Below are positions 37,779 to 47,806 of a stretch of DNA of 64,000 nucleotides, one piece after another. The notes under the pieces were generated by a model, which ran no database searches, was not told the origin of the DNA, and saw only the letters and a list, made by a program, of their open reading frames with translations. Made by a program: the position numbers and the translations under genes. Positions within the stretch are counted from its first letter, which is position 1, and every line of letters starts with the position of its first letter. The stretch comes from Paraburkholderia phenoliruptrix. Lineage in GTDB: Bacteria > Pseudomonadota > Gammaproteobacteria > Burkholderiales > Burkholderiaceae. The stretch lies in assembly GCF_902859825.1 (NCBI RefSeq), contig NZ_CADIKB010000005.1:186001-250000 (forward strand), read 5' to 3'.

Positions 37779-38135
37779 TCAGGACTCGAACACTGCGCCC
37801 TGAACGTTGGTTTCTTCGGCGATGCACCGGTCGATCATGCGGCAGACCGCGTCCACCGTGCCGACCATGATGAGCCGCGACGGCCCGTGATAGACCCGCA
37901 CCGGCGCGCGGCGCGCCGGCTCCGCCGTATTGAGTCCCGAATTCAGCGATACCCGGGCGAAGGCCGGCAATGACGACGGCAGCGCGGCATGCCCGCCGGA
38001 GCCGTTTATCGGCGAGTCGAACAGCGACGCGGTGGCGGCCGTGGATGCTTCGATCAATGAGCAAGGCACCAGCTTGCGCAGGTGGCGCAGACGGCCGAAC
38101 TGGCGAAACGGCAACAGGCGGGCAAGGCGTTCCAT
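37779..38135 (-). CDS. Conserved hypothetical protein, 118 residues
   Basis: A GGAG site six bases upstream supports the ATG at 38133-38135, giving MERLARLLPFRQFGRL. The protein is basic at first, then has a segment PVRVYHGPSRLIMVGTVDAVCRMID and ends ETNVQGAVFES. It resembles small Burkholderia proteins with no assigned domain. No signal or membrane segment. Function unknown. Confidence 0.6.
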   Translation of the reverse strand: MERLARLLPFRQFGRLRHLRKLVPCSLIEASTAATASLFDSPINGSGGHAALPSSLPAFARVSLNSGLNTAEPARRAPVRVYHGPSRLIMVGTVDAVCRMIDRCIAEETNVQGAVFES

Positions 38136-38286
38136 GAGGCTCTCCGGGCGATTCAACATAGTGGCTGCCTGTTAGCGGCAGCCCGGCGACAGCTTGGTCG
38201 GTGGCAGGCAAGGGTGAAAGGCAAGCGCGGAAGACGAGGGTAGACGTGCGGCGTTGCCGAAAACCACTCGCCCGCGCTAGCGCCAA

Positions 38287-38949
38287 TCAAAACTCGCCGG
38301 GGCGGATCAGCCCGACGGCGATGCCTTCCAGCGCGAAGTCGGCACTGCCTGTCTCAACAAAGATGTTCTCGTAATCGGGGTTCTCGGCAATCAGCTCGAT
38401 GCCGTTGGGCCGGCGCTTCAGACGCTTGACCGTAACGTCGTCGCCGAGCCGGGCAATGATGATCTGGCCGTCTTTCGCCTCGCTGCGCTTTTGCACGGCG
38501 AGCAGGTCGCCGTCGAAAATGCCCGCGTCGCGCATGGAAAGGCCGCGCACCTTGAGCAGATAGTCGGGCTTGCTCGAGAAGAGCGCCGGGTCGCACGCGT
38601 AGTGCTGCGCGATATGTTCCTGCGCGAGGATCGGACTGCCGGCCGCGACCCGGCCGACAAGCGGCAGAGACAGCTGCATGATGCTCGGATGCGGTAGCGT
38701 GAACTGATGCTGCGTGCCGTCTTGCCCGAATTCCTGGGGCGGCAGCAGACGAATGCCGCGCGACGCGCCCGCCGCGAGTTCGATCACGCCCTTGCGGGCG
38801 AGCGCCCGCAAATGCTCTTCGGCCGAGTTAGCCGAGCTGAAGCCGAGTTCCGCGGCGATCTCCGCGCGGGTGGGCGGAAAACCGGTGCGCTCGATGGCGC
38901 GGCGGATCAGATCGAAAACCTGCTGCTGTCGTGCGGTAAGTTTGGTCAT
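38287..38949 (-). CDS. lexA: LexA repressor
   Basis: This 220-residue SOS repressor represses DNA-damage genes until RecA filaments trigger self-cleavage. The N-terminal winged helix includes [17 protein letters not shown]. The cleavage site is Ala103-Gly104 (VAAGSP), and the catalytic dyad is Ser138 (GLSMRD) and Lys175 (VTVKRL), with the same spacing as in E. coli LexA. The ATG at 38947-38949 matches the family start (MTKLTARQQ). Two LexA boxes in its own promoter indicate autoregulation. Confidence 0.97.
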   Translation of the reverse strand: MTKLTARQQQVFDLIRRAIERTGFPPTRAEIAAELGFSSANSAEEHLRALARKGVIELAAGASRGIRLLPPQEFGQDGTQHQFTLPHPSIMQLSLPLVGRVAAGSPILAQEHIAQHYACDPALFSSKPDYLLKVRGLSMRDAGIFDGDLLAVQKRSEAKDGQIIIARLGDDVTVKRLKRRPNGIELIAENPDYENIFVETGSADFALEGIAVGLIRPGEF

Positions 38950-38956
38950 GGCGCCA

Positions 38957-38992
38957 CTGTATGTATGAACAGGTGGCTGTATTTTTATACAG
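38957..38992 (-). promoter_or_regulatory. Two tandem LexA (SOS) boxes
   Basis: Two sequences of the form CTGT-N8-ACAG occupy 38957-38972 and 38977-38992, only 20 bases apart centre to centre, just upstream of lexA. Both spacers are AT-rich, as in strong LexA sites. They should autoregulate lexA. The remaining gap up to the sbp start includes a separate AT-rich palindrome. Confidence 0.92.
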
Positions 38993-39121
38993 TATCCGGC
39001 GCAATTCAAGCTTTACTTTAAGTTCGTCGCAAACGGTCACGTGATGGCGCCGCTGAACGGCGCTTGAACACCCGTTTTCATGCCGCAACGCCTTATCCGG
39101 CTGTCATTACCACTTTTGCGT

Positions 39122-39151
39122 ATTAAAAAATGAGCAAACATTATTTTTAAT
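39122..39151 (+). promoter_or_regulatory. AT-rich inverted repeat upstream of sbp
   Basis: ATTAAAAA (39122-39129) and TTTTTAAT (39144-39151) form an 8-bp inverted repeat with a 14-base spacer, 110 bases before the sbp start. Activation of sulfate genes by CysB at AT-rich sites is established in enterobacteria, so a CysB site is a plausible reading. Confidence 0.4.
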
Positions 39152-39260
39152 GATGAAAGCCCTTCGATAGACTGGCCTCCAAGTCGCTCATGTGCACGTG
39201 ATCCGACGCAGAACAACATCGCTCGCTGCAACTGGCGAACCAACACGCGGAGAACCTGGC

Positions 39261-40301
39261 ATGAACCATCGGAACACGGGGCGGGCCCATCAGACCCGAA
39301 CATTCATCGCAGCGCTGGCTTTCGGTGCGGCGGCGGCGCTCGGCGCGATCTCTCACGCGCAGGCGGCCGACGCGACGCTGCTCAACGTCTCCTACGACCC
39401 GACCCGCGAGCTCTACCAGGACGTGAACCAGGCGTTCGGCAAGGAATGGAAGGCGAAGACCGGCGAGACCGTCACGTTCAAGCAGTCGCACGGCGGCTCG
39501 GGCGCCCAGGCGCGCTCGGTGCTCGACGGCCTGCAGGCCGATGTCGTGACCCTCGCGCTCGCCTACGACATCGACGCCATTGCGAACAAAGGCTTGATCG
39601 ACAAGAACTGGCAGAAGCGGCTCCCTGACAACGCGTCGCCCTATACGTCGACGATCGTGTTTCTGGTGCGCAAGGGCAACCCCAAGCACATCAAGGACTG
39701 GGACGACCTGACGAAGCCGGGCGTGTCGATCGTGACGCCGAATCCGAAGACGTCGGGCGGCGCGCGCTGGAATTACCTGGCGGCCTGGGCGTATGCCGCG
39801 CATCAGCCGGGCGGCAACGATCAGAAGGCGAAGGAATTCGTCGCGAAGCTCTACAAGAACGCGGGCGTGCTCGATTCCGGCGCGCGCGGCGCGACCACGA
39901 GCTTCGTGCAGCGCGGCATCGGCGACGTGCTGATCGCGTGGGAAAACGAGGCGTTCCTGTCGGTCAAGGAGTTCGGCACGGACAAGTTCGAGATCGTCGT
40001 GCCGTCGGTCAGCATTCTGGCCGAGCCGCCGGTCGCGGTGGTGGACAAGGTGGTCGACAAACATGGCACGCGCAAGCTCGCCGAGGCGTATCTGAACTTC
40101 CTGTACAGCCAGGAAGGCCAGGAAATGGCCGCGAAGAACTTCTACCGTCCGCGTTCGAACAAGGTGCCGGCCGAGCTGACCGCGAAGTTTCCGAAGCTGA
40201 AGCTGTACACCGTCGACGATACGTTCGGCGGCTGGAGCAACGCGCAGAAGACGCATTTCGCCGACGGCGGCGTGTTCGATTCGATCTACCAGCCGCAGTA
40301 A
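39261..40301 (+). CDS. sbp: Periplasmic sulfate-binding protein
   Basis: A 346-residue sulfate/thiosulfate-binding protein. Signal peptide cleavage falls near SHAQA-AD, followed by [20 protein letters not shown] and the family signatures [13 protein letters not shown] and [16 protein letters not shown]. The C-terminal end [13 protein letters not shown] is typical. It hands sulfate to the CysTWA transporter. An upstream in-frame start exists but is unlikely. It leads the cys operon and is separated from cysT by a strong hairpin. Confidence 0.96.
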   Translation: MNHRNTGRAHQTRTFIAALAFGAAAALGAISHAQAADATLLNVSYDPTRELYQDVNQAFGKEWKAKTGETVTFKQSHGGSGAQARSVLDGLQADVVTLALAYDIDAIANKGLIDKNWQKRLPDNASPYTSTIVFLVRKGNPKHIKDWDDLTKPGVSIVTPNPKTSGGARWNYLAAWAYAAHQPGGNDQKAKEFVAKLYKNAGVLDSGARGATTSFVQRGIGDVLIAWENEAFLSVKEFGTDKFEIVVPSVSILAEPPVAVVDKVVDKHGTRKLAEAYLNFLYSQEGQEMAAKNFYRPRSNKVPAELTAKFPKLKLYTVDDTFGGWSNAQKTHFADGGVFDSIYQPQ

Positions 40302-40305
40302 CCCA

Positions 40306-40339
40306 GGCCCGCCCGCGCCGCAGCCGGCGCGGGCGGGCC
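40306..40339 (+). terminator. Perfect 15-bp hairpin after sbp
   Basis: Bases 40306-40320 and 40325-40339 pair perfectly around a CAGC loop five bases after the sbp stop. There is no T-tract, so partial termination or mRNA protection is more likely, which would yield more binding protein than membrane subunits. Confidence 0.75.
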
Positions 40340-40452
40340 AACACGACGCGCCGCGCCGCTGCGCGTCACCCCGGAGCGCGCCGCTGGCGCGCTTCTGGCC
40401 GACCGGATCGAGGCGGCCTGCAACACGAGCATCAACTGAACGAGTAACGAGC

Positions 40453-41358
40453 ATGACGACGTTGACTTTCCGCAAGCCGAGCGCGCTGCCCGGTTTCGGC
40501 CTGACCCTCGGCATCACGGTGGCGTATCTGAGCCTCGTCGTGCTGATCCCGCTTGCCGCGACTTTTCTGAAGACGGCGACGCTCGACTGGAGCCAGTTCG
40601 TGCGCGCGGTCAGCTCGCCGCGCGTGCTCGCCTCGTACCGGCTCACATTCTTCTCGGCGCTGGGCGGCGCGCTGATCAACGCGGTGTTCGGCTTTCTCGT
40701 TGCCTGGGTGCTCGTGCGCTACCGGTTTCCGTTCAAGCGCATCGTCGACGCCGTGGTCGACCTGCCGTTCGCGCTGCCCACCTCGGTGGCGGGCATCTCG
40801 CTCGCGGCCGTGTATGCGGGCAACGGCTGGATCGGCCAGTTTCTCGAACCGCTCGGGCTCAAGGTGGCCTTTACGCCGGTGGGCGTGCTGGTCGCGCTGA
40901 CCTTCATCGGTTTGCCGTTCGTCGTGCGCACCGTGCAGCCGGTGCTGGAGGAGTTCGAGCGCGAACAGGAGGAGGCCGCCGCGTGCCTCGGCGCGTCGCG
41001 CTGGCTGACGTTTCGCCGCGTCGTGCTGCCGGCGGTATTCCCGGCATTGCTCACCGGTTTCGCACTGGCCTTTGCGCGCGCGCTCGGCGAATACGGCTCG
41101 GTCATTTTCATCGCCGGCAATGTGCCGATGAAGTCGGAGATCACATCCCTCCTCATCATCACGAAGCTGGAGCAGTACGACTACGCGGGGGCGACGGCGC
41201 TCGCCGTGGTGATGCTCGTGGTGTCGTTCCTGATGCTGCTTTTCATCAACACGCTGCAGTGGTATTTGCAGCGCCGCACGAGCCGCGGCAGCGCAGGCCC
41301 GGCGCCCGCCGCGGCGAGCGTGACGAGTGTCGCAAGCATTGGCGGAGGTGTGCAATGA
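40453..41358 (+). CDS. cysT: Sulfate ABC transporter permease CysT (CysU)
   Basis: A 301-residue permease with six spans. The conserved opening is [20 protein letters not shown], the EAA loop is [22 protein letters not shown], and [23 protein letters not shown] near the end is typical of CysT. It forms the sulfate channel with CysW. The last codons overlap the cysW start (ATGA), indicating coupled translation. Confidence 0.96.
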   Translation: MTTLTFRKPSALPGFGLTLGITVAYLSLVVLIPLAATFLKTATLDWSQFVRAVSSPRVLASYRLTFFSALGGALINAVFGFLVAWVLVRYRFPFKRIVDAVVDLPFALPTSVAGISLAAVYAGNGWIGQFLEPLGLKVAFTPVGVLVALTFIGLPFVVRTVQPVLEEFEREQEEAAACLGASRWLTFRRVVLPAVFPALLTGFALAFARALGEYGSVIFIAGNVPMKSEITSLLIITKLEQYDYAGATALAVVMLVVSFLMLLFINTLQWYLQRRTSRGSAGPAPAAASVTSVASIGGGVQ

Positions 41359-42377
41359 ATCGCCATTCCGTCGATAGCATCGGGAACGCAGGCGCTGCGA
41401 GTTCGCCCGCCGCGGCCCCGCGCGCGCCGCTCAATGCCGCTCGCCGCCCGGATCCGGTCAGCGAGCCGCCCGCGGTGCGCTGGATCCTGACCGGCGTCGC
41501 GCTGCTGTTTCTCGCGCTGTTTCTGGTGGTGCCGCTCGTCGCCGTGTTTTATCAGGCGCTCAGCAAGGGGCTCGGTTTCTACCTGGAGTCGCTCGCGGAC
41601 CCGGACGCGCTCGCCGCCATCAAGCTCACGGCGACCACGGCGGCGATCGCGGTGCCGCTCAACCTCGGTTTCGGGCTCGCGGCTTCGTGGTGCATCGCCA
41701 AGTTCGAGTTTCGCGGCAAGGCTTTGCTGACCACGCTGATCGACCTGCCGTTTTCGGTGTCGCCGGTGATCTCGGGCCTCATCTACGTGTTGATGTTCGG
41801 CGCGCAAGGCTGGTTCGGGCCGTGGCTGCAGGCGCATAACGTGCAGATCATTTTTGCGGTGCCGGGCATCGTGCTCGCCACCATCTTCGTGACGTTTCCG
41901 TTCGTCGCGCGGGAGCTGATTCCGTTGATGCAGGCGCAAGGCAACGACGAAGAAGAGGCCGCGCACGTGCTCGGCGCGTCCGGCTGGCAGATTTTTCGCC
42001 GCGTCACGCTGCCCAACGTCAAATGGGGGCTGCTGTACGGCGTGATTCTGTGCAACGCACGGGCGATGGGCGAGTTCGGCGCGGTGTCCGTGGTGTCGGG
42101 CCATATTCGCGGGCAGACCGACACCATGCCGCTGCACGTCGAGATTCTCTATAACGAATACAACTTCTCGGCGGCATTCGCCGTGGCCTCGGTGCTGGCC
42201 TTGCTGGCACTCGTGACGCTCGCGCTCAAGCTGCTCGCCGAGCGCCACCTGTCGGCGGAACTGTCGGACGCGCACGCCGTGCCCGCGCACGCCGGTCCGG
42301 CAGCGCTGCCCACCGCGGCACTGCCGCTTAACACACCGGTCTCGCAGCAACACCCGCTCAAGCAAGGAGAGCTGTAA
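41355..42377 (+). CDS. cysW: Sulfate ABC transporter permease CysW
   Basis: A 340-residue permease with an Ala/Pro-rich N-terminal tail of about 35 residues before the first span ([19 protein letters not shown]). The EAA loop reads [22 protein letters not shown] and the CysW hallmark [20 protein letters not shown] is present. The C-terminal tail is again Ala/Pro-rich. Its ATG overlaps the cysT stop and its stop overlaps the cysA start (TAATG), so cysT-W-A are tightly coupled. Confidence 0.96.
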   Translation: MNRHSVDSIGNAGAASSPAAAPRAPLNAARRPDPVSEPPAVRWILTGVALLFLALFLVVPLVAVFYQALSKGLGFYLESLADPDALAAIKLTATTAAIAVPLNLGFGLAASWCIAKFEFRGKALLTTLIDLPFSVSPVISGLIYVLMFGAQGWFGPWLQAHNVQIIFAVPGIVLATIFVTFPFVARELIPLMQAQGNDEEEAAHVLGASGWQIFRRVTLPNVKWGLLYGVILCNARAMGEFGAVSVVSGHIRGQTDTMPLHVEILYNEYNFSAAFAVASVLALLALVTLALKLLAERHLSAELSDAHAVPAHAGPAALPTAALPLNTPVSQQHPLKQGEL

Positions 42378-43435
42378 TGGGTATCACCGTACGTAACCTG
42401 CAAAAGCGCTTCGGCGATTTCGTCGCGCTCGACAACGTCTCGCTCGATTTTCCGCCGGGCGAACTGGTTGCGCTGCTCGGGCCCTCGGGTTGTGGCAAGA
42501 CCACTTTGCTGCGCGTGATCGCAGGCCTCGAATACGCGGACGGCGGCCAGGTCGTGCTGCAAGGCCAGGACGTGGCGACGGTGGGCGCGCGCGAGCGCGA
42601 AGTTGGCTTCGTGTTCCAGCACTACGCGCTGTTCCGCCATATGACGGTGTTCGAGAACGTGGCGTTCGGGCTGCGCGTGAAGCCGCGAAAGGAGCGGCCC
42701 TCGGAAGCCGTGATCCGCGAGAAAGTGCACGAGTTGCTGAAGCTCGTGCAACTCGACTGGCTCGCGCAACGCTATCCGTCTGAATTGTCGGGCGGCCAGC
42801 GCCAGCGTATCGCGCTCGCACGCGCGCTCGCCGTCGAGCCGAAAGTGCTGCTGCTCGACGAACCGTTCGGCGCGCTCGACGCCAAGGTGCGCAAGGAGCT
42901 GCGCAGCTGGCTGCGGCGCCTGCACGACGACCTGCATATCTCGACGATCTTCGTCACGCACGACCAGGAAGAGGCGCTCGAGGTCGCGGATCGCATCGTC
43001 GTGCTCAACCGCGGACACGTGGAGCAGGTCGGCAGTCCGCAGGACGTGTACGACCATCCGCAAACGTCGTTCGTGTATGAGTTTCTCGGCGCGGCGAACC
43101 GTCTGCACGGCAAGGTGGACGCTAGCGGTTTCGTGGTGGACGGCGCGGCGTTGCCGGTGGCGATCAGCAGCGATTTCAGCGGCCCCGCTTTCGCCTATGT
43201 GCGGCCGCACGACCTGCAGCTGTATCCGCAGTCGGCGGGACGCCGCGAGGGTATCGTCGTCGATGTGCGGCGTGTCGTCACGCTCGGCGGCTCGGTGCGC
43301 GTCGAACTGGCGGGCCGCGAGGGCAATCTGCTCGAAGCCGAACTCGATCGCGAAGCATGGCGCGAGCTGCAGCTTGCAGTCGGCGACGGCGCGACTGCCG
43401 TGCCGCGCGCGCTGCGCGTGTTTCCGGCGCAGTGA
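42377..43435 (+). CDS. cysA: Sulfate ABC transporter ATP-binding protein CysA
   Basis: A 352-residue ATPase: it starts [20 protein letters not shown], with Walker [10 protein letters not shown], signature [15 protein letters not shown], Walker [15 protein letters not shown], and switch [17 protein letters not shown]-terminal TOBE-like regulatory domain follows ([12 protein letters not shown]). It energises sulfate and thiosulfate import through CysTW. The start overlaps the cysW stop by one base. Confidence 0.96.
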   Translation: MGITVRNLQKRFGDFVALDNVSLDFPPGELVALLGPSGCGKTTLLRVIAGLEYADGGQVVLQGQDVATVGAREREVGFVFQHYALFRHMTVFENVAFGLRVKPRKERPSEAVIREKVHELLKLVQLDWLAQRYPSELSGGQRQRIALARALAVEPKVLLLDEPFGALDAKVRKELRSWLRRLHDDLHISTIFVTHDQEEALEVADRIVVLNRGHVEQVGSPQDVYDHPQTSFVYEFLGAANRLHGKVDASGFVVDGAALPVAISSDFSGPAFAYVRPHDLQLYPQSAGRREGIVVDVRRVVTLGGSVRVELAGREGNLLEAELDREAWRELQLAVGDGATAVPRALRVFPAQ

Positions 43436-43518
43436 CCGCGCAAGCGGCAGACGCGCGCGCTTCGATCCCACGCGACCTATTCCAATAATTCAACTTTCGC
43501 TGAACCGGACACTTCAAG

Positions 43519-44445
43519 ATGAATTTCCAGCAATTGCGCTTTGTGCGCGAGGCCGTGCGTCAGAACATGAACCTGACCGAAGTGGCGAACGTGCTGTACA
43601 CATCGCAGTCGGGCGTGTCGAAACAGATCAAGGACCTCGAAGACGAACTCGGCGTCGACATCTTCATTCGACGCGGCAAGCGGCTCACGGGCCTCACGGA
43701 GCCGGGCAAGGCGGTGCATCAGCTGATCGAGCGGATGCTGCTCGATGCTGAGAATCTGCGCCGCGTCGCGCGTCAGTTCGCGGATCAGGACAGCGGCCAC
43801 CTGGTGGTCGCGACGACGCACACGCAGGCCCGCTATGCGCTGCCCAAGGTGATCCGCCAGTTCACCGAAGTGTTCCCGAAGGTGCACCTCGCGCTGCGCC
43901 AGGGCAGCCCGCAGCAGATCGCGCAGATGATCATCAACGGCGAGGCGGATATCGGCATTTCCACCGAAGCGCTCGACCGCTTCCCGGACATCGTCACCTT
44001 CCCGTGCTATTCGTGGCATCACGTCGTGGTGGTGCCGAAGAATCATCCGCTCGTCGGCCGGCCGAATCTGACGCTCGACGAAATCGCCGAATTCCCGATT
44101 GTCACGTATGACCAGGACTTCACGGGCCGCTCGCACATCGACCAGGCCTTCGCGAAAGCCGGCGCCTTGCCCGACGTGGTGCTGACCGCGATCGACGCCG
44201 ACGTGATCAAAACCTACGTCGAGCTCGGCATGGGCATCGGCGTGGTGGCGGCGATGGCCTACGACCCCAAGCGCGACAGCGAACTCGTCGCGCTCGACAC
44301 GCAGCATCTGTTCGAGGCGAGCACCACGCGGGTCGGCTTGCGCAAAGGCGCGTTTCTGCGCGCGTATGCGTACCGTCTGATCGAGATGTTCGCGCCGCAA
44401 TTGACCGAGGCGGAAATCGCCGCGCAGCTGCGCGAAGCCGTGTAA
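43519..44445 (+). CDS. cysB: LysR-family regulator, CysB/Cbl type
   Basis: A 308-residue activator. The N-terminal helix-turn-helix is MNFQQLRFVREAVRQNMNLT with YTSQSGVSKQIKDLEDELG, the exact hallmark of CysB/Cbl. The sensor domain has the CysB motifs TTHTQARYALP, FPKVHLALRQGSPQQIAQMI and GEADIGIST, which bind sulfate, thiosulfate or acetylserine-type ligands. It follows cysA on the same strand and probably activates the sulfate operon and perhaps ssu. Confidence 0.93.
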   Translation: MNFQQLRFVREAVRQNMNLTEVANVLYTSQSGVSKQIKDLEDELGVDIFIRRGKRLTGLTEPGKAVHQLIERMLLDAENLRRVARQFADQDSGHLVVATTHTQARYALPKVIRQFTEVFPKVHLALRQGSPQQIAQMIINGEADIGISTEALDRFPDIVTFPCYSWHHVVVVPKNHPLVGRPNLTLDEIAEFPIVTYDQDFTGRSHIDQAFAKAGALPDVVLTAIDADVIKTYVELGMGIGVVAAMAYDPKRDSELVALDTQHLFEASTTRVGLRKGAFLRAYAYRLIEMFAPQLTEAEIAAQLREAV

Positions 44446-44529
44446 GGGCTTGACGGTCGGAACAGACGAGGGTTTGTGGGGAGCGCCAGGGCGCGCGACG
44501 GCGGGGCGTCATCGCTTACAATCGCCGCC

Positions 44530-45561
44530 ATGAACACACAGACTTCCTTTTCCTCCTCCCGCGCGGCGGCGCCGCTGCCGCGCATCGCCGTGCTCGCGAC
44601 CGGCGGCACGATTGCCGGCGCGGCTGCCGATGCCACCAACACCGCCGGCTATCAGGCCGGCGTGGTCGGCGTCGAACAATTGCTGTCGGTCGTGCCGGCC
44701 TTGTCCACGGTGGCGCACGTCGTGCCCGAGCAGACTGCGAGTATCGACAGCAAAGACATGTCGATGCCGCTGTGGACCACGCTCGCGCGACGCGTCAACG
44801 CGCTCGTTGCCGCCGACGACATCGACGGCGTCGTCATCACGCACGGCACGGACACGCTCGAAGAAACCGCCTATCTGCTGCATCTGACCGTCAAGTCGGA
44901 CAAACCGATCGTGCTGACGGCCGCCATGCGCCCGGCGTCGGCGTTGTCGGCGGACGGTCCGCTGAATCTGCTGAACGCGGTCACGGTGGCGGCAAATGCG
45001 GCGGCGCGCGGGCAGGGCGTGCTGGTCGCGTTCAACAACAAGATTCACAGCGCGCGCGATGTCGTCAAGACGAGCACGTACGCCGTCGATGCGTTCCAGT
45101 CGCCGGAAATCGGCGCGCTTGGCTGGGTGCAGGACGGGCGGGTGGAGTTCCAGCGCAGCGTCGTGCGTGCGCACACGCGCGCGACCGAGTTCGTGATCGG
45201 CGCGAACTGGCCGCATGTGGAAATCGTGGCGAGCTATGCGGGGGTGTCGCGCATCGCCGTCGATGCGCTCGTGACGGCCGGCGTGCGCGGCATTGTCGTG
45301 GCGGGCACGGGCAACGGTTCGATTCACGCGTCGCTCGGGCAGGCATTGGCGGACGCGGCGTCGCAGGGCGTCGCCGTGGTGCGTTCGTCACGCGTGGGTT
45401 CAGGGCATGTGATGCGCAACGGCGCGGCCGCCGACGATGCGCTCGGCTTTGTCAGCGCCGGCTCGCTGAACCCGTACAAGGCGCGCGTGCTGCTGATGCT
45501 CGCCCTGGCCGCGGGCGCTACAGGGCCGGTCGCGCTGCAAAGGGCGTTCGATATGTATTGA
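44530..45561 (+). CDS. L-asparaginase (type II-like)
   Basis: A 343-residue enzyme hydrolysing L-asparagine to aspartate and ammonia. The N-terminal catalytic motif is LATGGTIAG with nucleophile Thr27, and the second motif ITHGTDTLEETAYLL contains the other catalytic Thr-Asp pair. Other conserved parts are TAAMRPASALSADGPLNLL and GTGNGSIH. The N-terminus has no convincing signal peptide, so cytoplasmic location is likely in spite of its type II-like sequence. Confidence 0.94.
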   Translation: MNTQTSFSSSRAAAPLPRIAVLATGGTIAGAAADATNTAGYQAGVVGVEQLLSVVPALSTVAHVVPEQTASIDSKDMSMPLWTTLARRVNALVAADDIDGVVITHGTDTLEETAYLLHLTVKSDKPIVLTAAMRPASALSADGPLNLLNAVTVAANAAARGQGVLVAFNNKIHSARDVVKTSTYAVDAFQSPEIGALGWVQDGRVEFQRSVVRAHTRATEFVIGANWPHVEIVASYAGVSRIAVDALVTAGVRGIVVAGTGNGSIHASLGQALADAASQGVAVVRSSRVGSGHVMRNGAAADDALGFVSAGSLNPYKARVLLMLALAAGATGPVALQRAFDMY

Positions 45562-45591
45562 CGCTGTGCAGCGTCGACACATGCATTGAAT

Positions 45592-45630
45592 AAAAAACGC
45601 GGCGCCCGAGTGAGTGACTCGGGCGCCGCG
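45592..45630 (-). terminator. Rho-independent terminator
   Basis: A perfect 14-bp stem (45598-45611 with 45617-45630) with a 5-base loop is preceded on the plus strand by six A, which become a T-tract on the minus strand. It therefore ends the BON-LysM gene and may also stop asparaginase transcripts. Confidence 0.9.
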
Positions 45631-45697
45631 TTGTCGTTTGGCACCGTCTATGCGTACGCGCGCCGCAAGCGCCCGCAAAAGCAGCGCCTGCAATCGC

Positions 45698-46195
45698 TCA
45701 TTGCACCGGCGGAATCACCAGCACCTGGCCCGGATAGATCTTGTCCGGGCTCTTGAGCATCGGCGTGTTGGCCTCAAAAATGACGCCGTTCTTCGCGCCG
45801 CTGCCGTAGTACTTCTCGGCGATCTTCCACAGATTGTCGCCCGCCACGACCGTATGAAACTGCGTGGGCGCCGCGGCGGGCGCGGTGACGCTCAGTTGAT
45901 CGTCGACCTTGTCGACGTTCTGCACATTGCCCGCTGCGACGAGAATCCTGTCCTTGGTCGGCTGATCCGCAGCTTCGCCGGAGACGGTCACGGTGTGGCT
46001 CGCGCCGTCGTACGAGACTTGCAGGTTCGTTGCCTCGAGACCCTGGCTGCGGATGTACGTGGCAATCGCATCGCCCGCAGTTTTGTTGAGCGCGGCAAGA
46101 TCGGGCGCCGCCGGCGCCGCCTCGGCGTTGGCGGGCGTGGACGCCGCGCTGAACAGTTTTTCGCCGGCTTCCTTGATGAAGCTGAGAATACCCAT
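45698..46195 (-). CDS. lysM: BON-LysM domain protein (LysM/Kbp type)
   Basis: A 165-residue protein starting MGILSFIKEAGEKLF, then a BON domain (SYDGASHTVTVSGEA, VAAGNVQNVDKVDDQL) and a C-terminal LysM (YHTV-like FHTVVAGDNLWKIAEKYYG to YPGQVLVIP). This matches E. coli YgaU/Kbp, a potassium-binding cytoplasmic protein also linked to osmotic stress. No signal peptide is present in spite of the LysM domain. A strong terminator follows. Confidence 0.93.
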   Translation of the reverse strand: MGILSFIKEAGEKLFSAASTPANAEAAPAAPDLAALNKTAGDAIATYIRSQGLEATNLQVSYDGASHTVTVSGEAADQPTKDRILVAAGNVQNVDKVDDQLSVTAPAAAPTQFHTVVAGDNLWKIAEKYYGSGAKNGVIFEANTPMLKSPDKIYPGQVLVIPPVQ

Positions 46196-46801
46196 CGATC
46201 ACACTCCTCGTGTTGGTACGCAAGCATGCTGTGCGTACGGTTAAGCAGTCGTCGTTGCTCGCGCGCAAAAGAAGGGCGCACGCATGCAACGGACTCACGA
46301 GTGTAGGAGAAACCAGTCCGGCGAACTGTCAAGAAAGGTTGGGAAACGGGCACGAAGTTGCAAGCAAATGCAAACGGGCGTGCAAACCGGCGGTGTAGGG
46401 GGAAGCCACACAGAAAGCCGCTGAGGAGGCTGCCGGGAATGCTGCCGCGCATGAGCGAGCGGCATAAAAAGCGGATGATGAATCCGACAGACGGACACCC
46501 GACGACGACGTCTGACCGACCAAGGCTTCCCCGGCGCCGCCGGGTGCCGCTGCGGACCCCACTTTGCCGCTCTCAGCCCAGAGCGGCTCGATTTGCCCGA
46601 TCCGCCGCGATGCCGCGCGACGAACCGGGCGCCCCACCTGCGATTGCCGTGACGTGCGCGAAGCGGCGTCAGCGGCAATCGGTGAACTGTCAGTGCGACT
46701 GCGCACGGGGCGCCTCTCGACGCATCGCGCCGATCCTCACGCCCACCACCGTGCCCCGGCAGGCGCTGCGAATCCGCGAGCCGCGAAGAAGCGCCGCCGC
46801 C
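46196..46801. other. 606-base gap without a recognisable gene
   Basis: This gap contains overlapping frames on both strands, none with a protein-like composition or a good ribosome site. It must include the promoter of the lysM gene (near 46200-46300, where the sequence is less G/C-rich) and the end of the glxR transcript. No RNA gene, insertion sequence or repeat array was seen. Confidence 0.5.
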
Positions 46802-47710
46802 TCACGCTGCTTTCGCTTCGCTCCCGGGCGCCTGCGCGACTTCGTAGTTCGCCATGATTTCGAGCGCGCGGACCATTGCCGAGTGATCCCATGCCTTGCC
46901 GCCGTTCGCCGCGCACACGCTGAACAATTGCTGCGCGCTCGCGGTATGCGGCAGCGCGATGCCGAGCTTGCGGGCGCCGTCGAGTGCGAGGTTCAGATCC
47001 TTCTGATGCAACTCGATACGGAAGCCCGGATTGAACGTGCGCTTCGTCATCCGCTCGCCGTGCACTTCCAGAATGCGCGACGACGCGAAGCCGCCCATCA
47101 ACGCCTTGCGCACACGTTCGGGGTCGGCGCCCGAGCGCGAGGCGAACAGCAGCGCCTCGGCTACCGCCTCGATATTCAGCGCGACGATGATCTGGTTCGC
47201 GACCTTGCAGGTCTGACCCGCGCCGTTCTCGCCGATCAGCGAGATGTTCTTGCCCATCAGTTCGAAGAGCGGCTTCGCTTCTGCGAAGGCTTTTTCGGGG
47301 CCGCCCACCATGATCGTGAGCGTGGCCTCGCGCGCGCCGACTTCGCCGCCGGACACCGGCGCATCGAGATAGTCGACGCCGAGCGCGTTGATCTTCTTCG
47401 CGAACGCCTGCGTGTCGAGCGGCGAGATCGAGCTCATGTCGATCACGAGCTTGCCCGCGCTGAGGCCGGCCGCGACGCCGTCGTCGGCGAACAGAACGTT
47501 GGCCACGTCAGGCGTGTCCGGCACCATGATGATGACGATATCGGCGGCTTGCGCGACGGCGGTCGAATCGGCTACCACGTTCGTGCTCTTGCCCAGGTCT
47601 TCCGGCACCGGATACGCGCCGTTCACGAACAGTGTGTGGCCGCCCTTGAGGAGGTTGCGCGCCATGTGCGCACCCATGATGCCGAGCCCGATGAAACCGA
47701 TCTTTGCCAT
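46802..47710 (-). CDS. glxR: 2-hydroxy-3-oxopropionate (tartronate semialdehyde) reductase
   Basis: A 302-residue beta-hydroxyacid dehydrogenase that reduces tartronate semialdehyde to D-glycerate. The Rossmann motif is FIGLGIMGAHMARNLLKGG, the substrate site is DAPVSGGEVGAREATLTIMVGG, and the catalytic Lys lies in KVANQIIVALNIEAVAEAL. It follows gcl and hyi on the minus strand, so the three enzymes together carry out the glycerate pathway from glyoxylate. Confidence 0.95.
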   Translation of the reverse strand: MAKIGFIGLGIMGAHMARNLLKGGHTLFVNGAYPVPEDLGKSTNVVADSTAVAQAADIVIIMVPDTPDVANVLFADDGVAAGLSAGKLVIDMSSISPLDTQAFAKKINALGVDYLDAPVSGGEVGAREATLTIMVGGPEKAFAEAKPLFELMGKNISLIGENGAGQTCKVANQIIVALNIEAVAEALLFASRSGADPERVRKALMGGFASSRILEVHGERMTKRTFNPGFRIELHQKDLNLALDGARKLGIALPHTASAQQLFSVCAANGGKAWDHSAMVRALEIMANYEVAQAPGSEAKAA

Positions 47711-47806
47711 GTGTCTGAATCTCCAGTGTTGTTTGCGGTCCCGCGAGGGACGTGGTTCGCAGGCGCATTGCGCCCGCTTCGAGCGACGTGCTGCCGGGCG
47801 CCTCGC

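Noticed and set aside
39147..40679. 510-codon minus-strand frame
   Set aside because: Antisense to sbp and cysT; product of GC-rich codon bias.
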